From contig JAEYOM010000069.1 of assembly GCA_023411715.1 (NCBI GenBank), positions 1 to 45,105 on the forward strand: a DNA stretch of 45,105 nt, in the 5' to 3' direction. Below the pieces are notes generated by a model. The model searched no databases. It was given only the letters and a program-made list of their open reading frames with translations, and was not told the origin of the DNA. This DNA is from Bacillota bacterium. GTDB taxonomy: Bacteria > Bacillota > Clostridia > Acetivibrionales > DTU013. The position numbers and the translations under genes are program-made. Of the stretch, positions 1-8,504 are shown piece after piece; the stretch's first letter is position 1; every line of letters begins with the position of its first letter.

Positions 1-2
1 TG

Positions 3-45
3 AAATACCGCCGAAGATTAGTGTATCAAGTTTTATGCGGTATTT
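3..45. other. Inverted repeat at window edge
   Basis: A perfect 9-bp inverted repeat (AAATACCGC at 3-11, GCGGTATTT at 37-45) encloses a 25-nt loop. It may be the terminator of a gene lying left of the window, but there is no clear U-tract beyond a short TTT, so this is only a structural observation. Confidence 0.35.
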
Positions 46-140
46 AAAGATTATTTATGTTTTGCTCAAAATATTATAAACCGTCTCATTGCAATAGAAA
101 GAATCGGATGGTATCATTTTGCAAAAGAGAGGTACTATTT

Positions 141-617
141 ATGGGAAATGAACAAAGCAAAGATTTTAATAAAATGCTGAGCAATAGCAAAGATATGCCG
201 AAAATACAGGTTATTACAGATGTAGCCAGCATCAAAAAATATGGTGGAAGTCGTATGTTCTTTGCACCGCCTATTGAGTATGACAAGGTTATGAAAACCG
301 TTCCCTAAGGCAAAATTATTACGGTCGGTGCAATACGGGCATATTTTGCAAAAATGAATCATGCCGATTTTACGGACCCTATTACAGCTGGAATATTTGT
401 CTCTATTGCAGCATGGGCAAGCGAACAACGTTCCGAGGATAAAACACCTTACTGGAGAACGCTAAAAGTGAATGGAGAATTGAATGAAAAATATCCTGGT
501 GGAGCTTTGGCGCAAAAAGCAAAACTGGAAGCAGAGGGACATAAGATTGTTATGCGCGGCAGAACCAATATTAAATACTATGTTGAAAATTATCAGGCTG
601 TAATCTTCACTCTCTGA
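141..617 (+). pseudogene. MGMT-like (alkyltransferase-like) DNA-binding protein, interrupted by an in-frame stop
   Basis: The reading frame starts at ATG 141 behind an AGAGAGG ribosome binding site and would give a protein of about 158 residues of the MGMT-family DNA-binding type. The TAA at 306-308 splits it: upstream it ends in MKTVP, and downstream the same frame continues directly with GKIITVGAIRAYFAK, so a Lys codon (AAA or AAG) in the expected VPKGKI context seems to have become TAA. The C-terminal half keeps the family pattern TPYWRTLK...KYPGG...LEAEGHKIV. The PCHR active-site motif of true O6-alkylguanine transferases is replaced by PYWR, so even the intact ancestor would be a Cys-less alkyltransferase-like protein that binds damaged DNA rather than repairing it. 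A sequencing error or stop-codon readthrough cannot be excluded. Neighbouring genes do not suggest an operon. Confidence 0.75.
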
Positions 618-743
618 TAGGAAAGGTTATGAGCATAGTATGCCGATTAGCACCTTGCCTGGATTTATGTGGCTGCATTTCGAGGTCTGTTTTTTTATAA
701 TTTTAGGCTTTGTCACAACAAACAGTTGATAAATAGCGATTTT

Positions 744-772
744 TATAGGTCCGCTATATTGGCGAACCTATA
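744..772. repeat. Short imperfect palindrome
   Basis: TATAGGT-C-CGC and GCG-A-ACCTATA face each other around a small AT-rich loop, just beyond the 3' end of the minus-strand lipoprotein gene. It could act as a terminator stem for that gene, but no U-run follows on either strand. Confidence 0.3.
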
Positions 773-784
773 ATACAGATTTGT

Positions 785-1171
785 TTATTGATTCCATTCA
801 TAATCAGATTCCAGACCATCTGGAATATTCGTAGTATTCTTTTCTTTAAAAATCATTCCTTCATTACAATTTTTCAACGCAATAGTGTCTACTAACCATT
901 CGTCAGAAGACTGTCCTTTTAACTCGCATACATAGACTTTCTCTCCATCATCAGCCAAATAATATCCCAAACATTCTCCTAATTGCGATGGGCTAAATGA
1001 ACAATAAGGCACATACTCTTTTTCGTTCCATTTTATAGAAATATAGTCTCCATTGTCAGTTGTTTCAAATACAACGGGTTTATCAGGCAGTTCAAGTTGC
1101 TGTTTTCCACATCCAGATAAGCCTATTAAAAGCAGTAATGAAACTAAAGTTATTGAAATTATCTTTTTCAT
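785..1171 (-). CDS. Small hypothetical lipoprotein
   Basis: The 128-residue product begins with a type II signal peptide: Lys-Lys at positions 3-4 of the start, a hydrophobic stretch, and the lipobox LSGC with the lipidated Cys at about residue 21. This predicts a lipoprotein anchored on the outer face of the membrane. The mature part is acidic, short and aromatic-rich, and I do not recognise a family. An AAAGGTGGG ribosome binding site lies a few bases upstream of the ATG on the minus strand. It stands alone between two decayed regions, so its role cannot be inferred from context. Confidence 0.75.
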   Translation of the reverse strand: MKKIISITLVSLLLLIGLSGCGKQQLELPDKPVVFETTDNGDYISIKWNEKEYVPYCSFSPSQLGECLGYYLADDGEKVYVCELKGQSSDEWLVDTIALKNCNEGMIFKEKNTTNIPDGLESDYEWNQ

Positions 1172-1357
1172 TATTACAATCCCACCTTTAATTCCGATTT
1201 ACCTAATTAAGCCACCAATGGAACTGGTGGTCTATGTAATAATTCTCTACAAGTTTCTGATTTCAAGGTTGCCAATACAAGCACTATTATCTATTATCAG
1301 GCAAGAACTACCGAAAATCAACCATGTGTTGTGACATAGCCTGATTTTATTATGTAA

Positions 1358-1371
1358 GTTCGAATCCACCA
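1358..1371 (+). other. tRNA 3'-end-like remnant (possible attachment-site scar)
   Basis: The stretch GTTCGAATCCACCA reads like the T-loop and 3' T-stem of a tRNA (T-loop TTCGAAT followed by CCACC), but the 5' T-stem partner and the rest of a tRNA are missing. Integrases often use tRNA 3' ends as attachment sites, and decayed gene pieces begin about 65 bp later, so it may mark an old island border. A 14-nt motif is weak evidence by itself. Confidence 0.25.
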
Positions 1372-1435
1372 CAAAATTCAATGATATCTATTTGGTAATA
1401 TAACACAGGAAACATTACATACGAAAATAGAATAG

Positions 1436-1868
1436 GCATGCTCCATTATAACCGCAACTCTTTTCGCAGGGGTCCTGATTTGTGTATTGTATTGGTATTT
1501 CGGTACCGAGCAGGGCAGCGCCATACGCTCAACCGGCAGCAATCCGCATATGACGAAAGCGCAGGGAATTAATATAGACTTGATGAAGGTGCTTGGACTT
1601 TGCATATCCAACGGGCTTGTAGCGCTATCCGGCGGGCTTATGTCCCAGTATCAGGGGTTTGCGGATATCAAAAATGGGGCAGGGCTCCATCGTGATCGGG
1701 CTGGCCGCCGTCATTGCCGGAGAAGTCCTTGCGGAAGCACTTCTTGGCGGGCACATGAATTTCCTGGTTCGATTGATATTTGTCGTGCTGGGCGGAGTTA
1801 TCTACTATCTGGTGATCGGTCTCGTCATGTGGTTGAAAATGCCGACAGATCTGCCTACGAACCGTTAG
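1436..1868 (+). pseudogene. ABC transporter permease fragment (TrpYP/BMP-type), frameshifted
   Basis: Starting just after a stop at 1433, the frame encodes a permease interior (YWYFGTEQGSAIRSTGSNP...GLVALSGGLMSQYQGFADI) typical of the permease of ABC systems that pair with an ABC-type lipoprotein binding protein (COG4120-like). At about 1668-1674 the run of As before GGGG carries one extra base, and the protein continues in another frame (MGQGSIVIGLAAVIAGEVL...WLKMPTDL) until the stop at 1866-1868. The N-terminal membrane segments and the C-terminal end are missing. It is directly joined to a GH5 fragment, so it is a dead remnant. Confidence 0.75.
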
Positions 1869-2209
1869 AATTCACGCACCAAGGAGCGTATTGGTGTAAT
1901 CCAAGGCATCCGCTGGGATGCAAATGGGAAGGAACAGATGCGGAATGTACCAGGATAGATACCATGTTGGATTCTATAAAAAATTGGGAAAATGTAAATA
2001 ACTGTCCTGTTTACATGGGAGAATTCGGAGTTATTTTACTTGCTGATGCCAAATCCCGTGAAAAATATCTGGAGTATTTCTGCAGGGCCATGGAGAAGAG
2101 GGAAATAGCATGGCAAATATGGGATTACTACGGTGATTTCAAGGTATATAACAAGGAAAATGAACATTGGATCGACAATATGCTTGAAATCCTATTGCAA
2201 AAGAAATAA
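1853..2209 (+). pseudogene. GH5 endoglucanase C-terminal fragment
   Basis: About 118 codons match the C-terminal end of a glycoside hydrolase family 5 cellulase-type enzyme: FTHQGAYW, then GEFGV with the expected nucleophile Glu (codon at 2021-2023), then AWQIWDYYGDF near the end. The N-terminal two thirds of the TIM barrel, including the acid/base Glu, are absent. The 5' border is the junction with the permease relic at about 1850. The frame happens to be open through the permease piece, producing a misleading continuous 240-codon ORF. No signal peptide or start of its own is present. Confidence 0.75.
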
Positions 2210-2321
2210 GCAGATAAAAATATTACTTTGATTGTCATTTTTATTACATGTTGAAAATTACCAATAGGTGCAGTCAATTTATCATCAAGGCAACGATATG
2301 AAATACGAGAGGGAAACATAC

Positions 2322-2351
2322 AAAAACCGGACCCTGGATGGTCCGGTTTTT
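2322..2351. terminator. Bidirectional rho-independent terminator
   Basis: A 12-bp perfect stem (AAAAACCGGACC / GGTCCGGTTTTT) with a 6-nt loop lies between the GH5 relic (plus strand) and the end of the GH2 gene (minus strand). T-runs on both strands fit termination in both directions. Confidence 0.85.
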
Positions 2352-2374
2352 TATGTTGACAAGCTTTTTGAATG

Positions 2375-4738
2375 CTAACCTGCATGTATAGTCAGATTGG
2401 AGGCCGGGATACCGTCGGCCGATGCTGCCAGTACGATTTCTCCTTTTTCGCCATCTGCCCTGACAACCGCCATTACCCAGCCTTCATGAAACTTGCGCCG
2501 GTTGCCCGTGTAAGGCTCTTCGCTTACAGGATTCCGGCTGCCGACAGCAAGAAGGCATCCGGCTCCGGAAACGGTAAGGAAGACCTCGTTGGTAGCGTTT
2601 GGTACCAAATTGCCCTGTGCATCAAGTAATTCCACCAATACATAAGATAAATCCCCAAACTCAGCCTTAACGGCACTGCGGTCCGCTGTCAGCCGGATGG
2701 AGGCAGGTGCCCCGGCTGTTCTGAGCTCCGAACGCGAGACCTCGATGCCCGCCCTGTAGCCTACAGCCAAAAGCTCGCCGGCTTCATAGCTAAGCTCAAA
2801 GGATGCAGTATACCTGTTTGCCTTGCCCACAGGCTTCCTGCCGAGAGTTTTTCCATTCAGGAATAATTCAATTTCATCATCAACGCTGTATACTTCTACA
2901 ACTGTGGGCTTTCCTTCATAGCCGGGCCAGGTCCAGGACGATATTACGTCGGGCCAGCCCCATGGCGAGATCGCAGGCTTCTTTCCATAGTTCTCCGGCT
3001 TATATACCGCTATATATGGCGCCTTTGAAATGCCCCAGACGCAGTCCCTGTAGTAGGACTGGGGCCTTTTGATACCGCATATGTCTATATCACCACAGAA
3101 AGCCTGATGCCATGGATATTTTACATTGAAGTTCGTTTCCTGATCGTACAATACCTCACCGATACCAGCCTCCCCCAGATAATCCAGGCTGGTCCAGACA
3201 AAATCCCCTATCACGTAAGGCAAACGTTCTACCGCCTCCCAATACTCGTAGGCCTCCTTTGGAAAGGTCTCGGTACCGCAGATAATACGGCCCGGATACT
3301 TTTTCCCGTCGCTTTCGTAACGGTCCAGTAAATAATTATAGCCTGTCACATCTAACGGATCTGCGAATTTTTCAGTAGCTAGCCCCCAGTAATCGCAGCC
3401 ATCCGGAATTGCAGCCGTATCTATCCCGGAGGGAGAATACAGGGGATAGTCCCAATGACCGCAAAGAGCATTGGTTACAGCACGTGTATCATCCAGCGAG
3501 CGTATGTGGTCCGCAAGCCTGCGCGCATATGCATAACCCTCTGACCGACCGTCCCTCTCTATGATTTCGTTGCCTGTCGACCACAGTATAATGCTTGGGT
3601 GATTTCGGTCGCGAAGCACCATGGCGGTCATATCCCTCTCCCACCATTCCGCAAAGTACAAACCGTAGTCGTTGGGCAGCTTGCTATCGTTCCAGCAGTC
3701 GAAGGCTTCGTCTATAACCAGCATACCCAGGCGGTCGCAGGCATCCAGAAAGCATGGAGACGGCGGATTGTGGGCGCATCGCACAGCATTGTAGCCGTTG
3801 GCCTTCAAAAGCTCTACTTTGCGTTCTTCAGCCCTGTCGTATGCGGCTGCCCCGAGCAATCCGCAATCATGGTGTACGCAGCCGCCCTTCAGCTTAATTT
3901 CAACTCCATTCAGCCGTAAACCGTTCCTGTCGACGGAAACGGAGCGGATGCCGATACGGGTCTCGGTACCGTCGATAACAGTGCCATCCTTTATAACTTC
4001 GCTCTTCAGAGTGTAGAGGTATGGATCCTCCACAGACCATAAGCGGGCCGGTGCAACCGTAAGCATTTGTGCTGCTTCGACAGTGGATTCGCCAGGCAGC
4101 AGGATTTCGGTTTCATGAGAAGCGGCGGCGGCTCCGCAGGCGTCCAGAAGCGTCGAACGTACAATGACTGAAACCGCAGACGTACTGCTGTTTTCCACTT
4201 CCGTTCCCACCGATACCTTCGAGGAGCCTGAAGACACCCCAGGTGTTGTTGCATACACCCCCCAGGGCTTTATATGTACGCTTTCCCCAGTCATCAGCCA
4301 TACACGGCGGTATATTCCGGAACCGGTGTACCACCTCGAATACTGCGTTGCGCTGTTATTTACGCTGACGCTGATCATATTCTCACGCCCGTACATGAGA
4401 TAGGGCGTCAGATCGCAATGAAAGGTGGTGTATCCATAGGGTTGCCGCGCTACGATCTGGGTGTTGAACCTCACCACGGCATTCTTATATACCCCTTCAA
4501 ATTCCAGTACGACCTTATTTCCCTTCCATTCCTCAGGAACAAACAAAGCTTTCCTGTATTCCGCCATACCGCCAGGGAAAAAACCTGTGTCGCGGCCTCC
4601 CGGTAAATCGGGCTCTCTATCCAGTCCGATGCTGAAATCATGGGGCAGATCGACAGTCTTCCATTCAGGGGCCGGATTGATGTAGGGCGAATTTGTCATT
4701 TTAAAGAGCCAATTCCGGTTCAAATCTTGCCTTGTCAT
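2375..4738 (-). CDS. Glycoside hydrolase family 2 (beta-galactosidase-like)
   Basis: The 787-residue protein has the GH2 order: N-terminal sugar-binding jelly roll, Ig-like domain, then a TIM barrel beginning near residue 280, followed by C-terminal DUF4982- and GH2 C5-like domains. The acid/base Glu is in WSTGNEI (about residue 391) and the nucleophile Glu in CGTETFP (about residue 490). I chose the ATG at 4738 because GGAGG sits 4-5 bases upstream; a longer frame to 4822 overlaps the preceding gene. There is no signal peptide, so it should act in the cytoplasm on imported oligosaccharides. It is the last gene of a three-gene minus-strand hydrolase operon, 52 bp after the fucosidase. Beta-galactosidase is the likeliest activity; other GH2 activities (for example beta-glucuronidase or alpha-L-arabinopyranosidase-type) are possible. 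Confidence 0.9.
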   Translation of the reverse strand: MTRQDLNRNWLFKMTNSPYINPAPEWKTVDLPHDFSIGLDREPDLPGGRDTGFFPGGMAEYRKALFVPEEWKGNKVVLEFEGVYKNAVVRFNTQIVARQPYGYTTFHCDLTPYLMYGRENMISVSVNNSATQYSRWYTGSGIYRRVWLMTGESVHIKPWGVYATTPGVSSGSSKVSVGTEVENSSTSAVSVIVRSTLLDACGAAAASHETEILLPGESTVEAAQMLTVAPARLWSVEDPYLYTLKSEVIKDGTVIDGTETRIGIRSVSVDRNGLRLNGVEIKLKGGCVHHDCGLLGAAAYDRAEERKVELLKANGYNAVRCAHNPPSPCFLDACDRLGMLVIDEAFDCWNDSKLPNDYGLYFAEWWERDMTAMVLRDRNHPSIILWSTGNEIIERDGRSEGYAYARRLADHIRSLDDTRAVTNALCGHWDYPLYSPSGIDTAAIPDGCDYWGLATEKFADPLDVTGYNYLLDRYESDGKKYPGRIICGTETFPKEAYEYWEAVERLPYVIGDFVWTSLDYLGEAGIGEVLYDQETNFNVKYPWHQAFCGDIDICGIKRPQSYYRDCVWGISKAPYIAVYKPENYGKKPAISPWGWPDVISSWTWPGYEGKPTVVEVYSVDDEIELFLNGKTLGRKPVGKANRYTASFELSYEAGELLAVGYRAGIEVSRSELRTAGAPASIRLTADRSAVKAEFGDLSYVLVELLDAQGNLVPNATNEVFLTVSGAGCLLAVGSRNPVSEEPYTGNRRKFHEGWVMAVVRADGEKGEIVLAASADGIPASNLTIHAG

Positions 4739-4790
4739 AAATCCTCCATCCGGTTGTAAGTCCAACCGTTTTATATCGGTTAATTGTACT

Positions 4791-6248
4791 TTATTCCAAT
4801 TCCAAAGCCAGGCAGTTGACATATTCCGTCGGTTTTGTATCCGGCAGATTCACCACGAGCGTACCATAAGGCTGTTCAAAGGGTACGCTGCCGACTCCGA
4901 GCAGCCTGACCGACTTGATCTTTTCCGCAGGGGTCAGTGATTTGATAACCGCCCTGTTGTTTTCAGGCCATCTCATCTGGAAGGCATAGATGGTTTTGCC
5001 CTTTGTGGTGAACCTGAAGTCCGAGCTTGACCAAGCCACAGCATCTTCCCTGAAGCCTTCGATATGAACGCTGGACGCGCCTTCTCCGGATACCCGGAAG
5101 GGCCGTGTTCCATAGACGCCTTCATCGCATACCTTGTTCCATTTCGCCATTTCCTTCACAATAAAGGTGCATTCGTCGTCCAGTGTTCCGTCGGGTTTTT
5201 GAGGAATGTTAAGGAGCAGGTTGCCGTTTTTGGCAATAATATCTACGAGCATTTCAATGACATGTCCGGGCTTTTTATAGACGGCACGCACGTCATAGAA
5301 CCAGGCTCCCACGCATGTATCCGTTTGCCACGGCTCCGGCTTGATATCCGGCTCCTGGCTCCTCTCGATATCGAGGACTCCTACGGAGTAAATCTCCTTA
5401 CGCCTGTCCTTCTGGTTATATACAGCAATATTTTTACCGTTGTGGTTGGCCGCGCTTGTGTTATAAAGATGGGCAACCGCATTAAGCCCCGCTTCATACA
5501 TATCGTCTCCGAAAGGCAAGCCGCCGTCCGTATAAAGTAAATCGGGCTGGTAAAGGTCAATAACCTCCTTTATCACATCAAACCATCTCTGGTGCCATAA
5601 TTTGTTGGGGCTGTACCATGGTTCCAGATCCATAAACTCCCTGTCGGGATTATAATGCTCTCTGTTGGGAAGGTAGAGATCTTCATATGCCGGATCGCTG
5701 CCGTCATATGGAATGCCCGCATACGGACCTTCCTTATCGCAGCCCTTGTTGACCCGATACCAGCTGAAGGTGGCGCCAAGGTGTTCGGTTATGCCGAAAG
5801 GAAGCCCTCTTTTGACCGCCGCAGCTTTCCATAGGGCTACTATATCCTTATGTGGCCCCATATTTACGGAATTCCAGCGGTGTAATTCCGAAGCGTAGTT
5901 GAAGAAATGGTCGTGGTGCATGGCCTGTGAAACGAAATACCTGGCGCCGGCGGCGGCATACAGGTCCATAAGGCCTTCCGGATCAAAGTTCTCGGCCTTC
6001 CAGAGCTGCACAAGGTCCTTGTAACCGAATTTGGACGGATGCCCGTAATGACGGACATGATAGCGGTACTGATCGGAGCCTTGATAATACAAGCCCCTGG
6101 CATACCAATCGCCATACATCGGAACTGATTGCGCACCCCAGTGCGACCAAATTCCAAGCTTTGCATCCCTGAACCATTCAGGGCATTCAAATGTTCTAAG
6201 GGATTCAAGGGTAGGCTCGAACGGGCCTTTTTTGATGTCCATCGACAT
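4791..6248 (-). CDS. Glycoside hydrolase family 29 (alpha-L-fucosidase)
   Basis: The 485-residue product is a GH29 alpha-L-fucosidase, a retaining enzyme releasing terminal alpha-linked fucose. Visible marks are WFRDAKLGIWSHWG near the N-terminus, the HH pair of the active site at residues 111-112, and the nucleophile Asp241 in LLYTDGG. The end carries a small beta-sandwich-like domain (from about residue 390). The start is ATG 6248 with AAGGAGG eight bases upstream; an in-frame ATG lies two codons later. No signal peptide is seen. It sits between the GH127 gene (34 bp upstream) and the GH2 gene, all on one transcript. The substrate could be fucosylated plant xyloglucan, arabinogalactan or rhamnogalacturonan side chains; this is inference from neighbours. 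Confidence 0.92.
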   Translation of the reverse strand: MSMDIKKGPFEPTLESLRTFECPEWFRDAKLGIWSHWGAQSVPMYGDWYARGLYYQGSDQYRYHVRHYGHPSKFGYKDLVQLWKAENFDPEGLMDLYAAAGARYFVSQAMHHDHFFNYASELHRWNSVNMGPHKDIVALWKAAAVKRGLPFGITEHLGATFSWYRVNKGCDKEGPYAGIPYDGSDPAYEDLYLPNREHYNPDREFMDLEPWYSPNKLWHQRWFDVIKEVIDLYQPDLLYTDGGLPFGDDMYEAGLNAVAHLYNTSAANHNGKNIAVYNQKDRRKEIYSVGVLDIERSQEPDIKPEPWQTDTCVGAWFYDVRAVYKKPGHVIEMLVDIIAKNGNLLLNIPQKPDGTLDDECTFIVKEMAKWNKVCDEGVYGTRPFRVSGEGASSVHIEGFREDAVAWSSSDFRFTTKGKTIYAFQMRWPENNRAVIKSLTPAEKIKSVRLLGVGSVPFEQPYGTLVVNLPDTKPTEYVNCLALELE

Positions 6249-6282
6249 TGTAATATCCTCCTTACCTCATACGATATTGATC

Positions 6283-8139
6283 TTAACCAACGCTTCCCGG
6301 TTTTTTAATCGGAAAATACACGCTGTATTTTTCATAACCGATGTCATACAATGGAATGAAACGTATGTTCCGATCCTGTCCGCAGGTCCTGTAGCCTGTT
6401 ATCCAGTTTTCCCATTCTCTTTCGTTGTCCGGGGTAAGCATGGTCTCGGGGTGCTCCTTGTCCCCGTACAAGGTACGGTCCTCCTCACAAAGGCCTGCCA
6501 GAACGACGGGGCCTTCCATGAATGCCACCACGTCCGGATTGTCGGGCAGCGGGCACACTGAAAGCTCTTTGGGTAATTCTATTCTTATTGTATCGTTTTT
6601 CCAGAACTTTTTCAAAGTACAGAAACTGGATGGTACTGACTGTATATCCTGATGTTCTCCGTTGACATATATTTTCGCATTGCCTTTTATCCACCATGGA
6701 AGTCTGAATTTCAATTCGAATTCCACAGGACTGTTGCAGGTGACAGTAACATTTACAGCTAACGCTTTGGGCCTGTGCATCATATCAAGGTTCAATCGGT
6801 TAACTCTGCTGCAGCTTCCGGCCTGGCGGTCGATTTCCTGCCTGAGCGATACATTGCTGCCGTCCTTGCTCCAAGTCAGTTCTGAAGGAATATATTGACT
6901 TATTGTAATACCGCTGGGATCTTCAAAGTATATTCCTTCGTTATGTGAAGCGTTTGCCTGGACCAGACTGCCGTGGCAGCACCAGAAATCATGCGTATGC
7001 GTTCCCCAGCCTTTCCGGGAACCTGAACGAAGGGGTAGGAAATAGGAAATAAGGCCTTCAGTCGGGTATTCGCTTTTGACCCCGTTGGGGAAAAAACCTT
7101 CCCAGTACCCTTGTGCCAGAATGCCGTTATAAAGGCTTCTTTCCCAGTAGTCGGCATAAGCCGCCTCTCCAGTCCATTTAAACAGGAACTCGGCCAGGCG
7201 CATCATATTGTACACTGTGCAGTGCTCCTGGTTTTTATCTCCCAATCTGGCAGACGTCTCATAGGGAGGCGTCCATATCTCACCGCAGGTCTGACCTCCG
7301 GTACAGTAGGTTCCCCTCTCCGTCACAGCCATACGCCAGTACGCTTCCACTATGTCCCTCCAGCGCTGCTCGCCGGTTACCTCCCAGGCGCGGGCCGCTC
7401 CGATGACTTCGGGTATCGTCGTATTGGCGTGCATATTCGTTAAGACGTCCCTGCCTTCAAGCAAAGGGTCGAACAAGCGGCGGCGATAATACCGCTGCAG
7501 AAGTTCATAATGCTCACTGCTGCCTGTTATTTCATACAGATCCGCCCATATTTCCAGCATCCCGCCTGTTTCAAAATCAAGAATATCGTCAAACTGCTCC
7601 CTGCTGAACCTGCCAGACCAGCGATGGAACCATCCGGCCCATGCTAAGGCGATGTCGAGCGCCTGTTTATTTCCAGCCAGTTTGTACATGTCAACAAGAC
7701 CCATAAAGGTTTTATGTATCGTATAGTGAGGCGCCCAAACAGGCTTGCCCTTGGCTATCCAATCGAGATATTTTTCCGGTATGGAGCCTGCCCACTCTCC
7801 GCCATTTTCCTTCTGGCATCTGGCCAATTCTGATACGATCCTGTCGGCTTTTCCTTTTACCTCGGTATCGCCTGTTGCGGCATAGATCCTTGCCGCCGAC
7901 GAAAGCCAGTGTCCGAGGAAATGCCCCCTTAACTGGCTTGTAGGGGACTCCCAACCCCAGTGGATGTTTTCAGGCTGCTGGCTGCTGCTCCATAAACCTG
8001 CTTCAAGGTAATAATTCTGCAGCAGGTTTGCACTGTCCAGACTTAAAATATACTTCCTGTTGAGCCCGGTCTTTTTATGCAGCTGTCCCGGCAGCAGCTT
8101 GACGGCGTTGTACGCGAAGCTTTTCATAATGTTTTCCAT
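6283..8139 (-). CDS. Glycoside hydrolase family 127/146-like (beta-L-arabinofuranosidase, DUF1680)
   Basis: The 618-residue protein is an (alpha/alpha)6-barrel hydrolase of the DUF1680 group. The zinc/catalytic signature is present: Glu305 and Cys307 in NQEHCTVYNM, and Cys387-Cys388 in FWCCHG, matching the Glu-Cys-Cys-Cys site in which a Cys acts as nucleophile. These enzymes remove beta-L-arabinofuranose from plant glycans and hydroxyproline-linked arabinans. No export signal is visible. GGAGGG stands eight bases before ATG 8139. It is the first gene of the minus-strand hydrolase operon. A TATAAT (minus strand, 8168-8163) is a plausible -10 element but its -35 is weak. The gene is divergent from a sensor kinase, suggesting that the kinase/regulator pair controls the operon. 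Assignment to GH127 versus GH146 is open. Confidence 0.9.
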   Translation of the reverse strand: MENIMKSFAYNAVKLLPGQLHKKTGLNRKYILSLDSANLLQNYYLEAGLWSSSQQPENIHWGWESPTSQLRGHFLGHWLSSAARIYAATGDTEVKGKADRIVSELARCQKENGGEWAGSIPEKYLDWIAKGKPVWAPHYTIHKTFMGLVDMYKLAGNKQALDIALAWAGWFHRWSGRFSREQFDDILDFETGGMLEIWADLYEITGSSEHYELLQRYYRRRLFDPLLEGRDVLTNMHANTTIPEVIGAARAWEVTGEQRWRDIVEAYWRMAVTERGTYCTGGQTCGEIWTPPYETSARLGDKNQEHCTVYNMMRLAEFLFKWTGEAAYADYWERSLYNGILAQGYWEGFFPNGVKSEYPTEGLISYFLPLRSGSRKGWGTHTHDFWCCHGSLVQANASHNEGIYFEDPSGITISQYIPSELTWSKDGSNVSLRQEIDRQAGSCSRVNRLNLDMMHRPKALAVNVTVTCNSPVEFELKFRLPWWIKGNAKIYVNGEHQDIQSVPSSFCTLKKFWKNDTIRIELPKELSVCPLPDNPDVVAFMEGPVVLAGLCEEDRTLYGDKEHPETMLTPDNEREWENWITGYRTCGQDRNIRFIPLYDIGYEKYSVYFPIKKPGSVG

Positions 8140-8252
8140 ATCGATCCCTCCGTTTAAATCTCATTATAGTTTTATCCAATGCAATTGGGAATCAAGAATT
8201 ATTTAGAAAACATGTGTTATTTTCATGTCTGATTACATCTCGACTCGAAATA

Positions 8253-8318
8253 TTCAGAAAAGTGGCAGGCTATTCACCTTCGGAATATATGAAACAGTCA
8301 TGCTGCGCAGTCGGATAA
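8253..8318 (+). pseudogene. AraC-family regulator C-terminal relic
   Basis: In the intergenic region between the divergent GH127 and kinase genes one frame reads FRKVAGYSPSEYMKQ followed soon by TAA at 316-318 of this block (8316-8318). This is the typical last helix region of an AraC/XylS DNA-binding domain, closely resembling the end of the two intact AraC-type response regulators here. Nothing upstream of it continues the domain. It is a short decayed remnant of another regulator copy. Confidence 0.55.
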
Positions 8319-8374
8319 ACCGGCTGTATGGGAGCGTAAGAACAGCGATACCGGTAGAAAGAGAGGTAATTTTA

Positions 8375-8403
8375 TTGTAGTTGCAGGTAATTTCTGATAC
8401 AAT
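8375..8403 (+). promoter_or_regulatory. Predicted sigma-A promoter of the kinase gene
   Basis: TTGTAG (8375-8380) and TACAAT (8398-8403) are separated by 17 bp, about 100 bp before the kinase start codon. It overlaps no gene and points toward the kinase/regulator/transporter cluster. Confidence 0.5.
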
Positions 8404-8504
8404 TGATTCTGATCTGTAAAAGAAACTTCACAAACCTTTATCTATATTGACGGCTGCGCAGCATAGCAATGCATATCGGTAGATCTGTATGTTGGAGGTA
8501 CCTT

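Noticed and set aside
1487..2209. A novel permease-endoglucanase fusion gene
   Set aside because: The middle of the frame is nonsense derived from the shifted permease; both ends are truncated family fragments.
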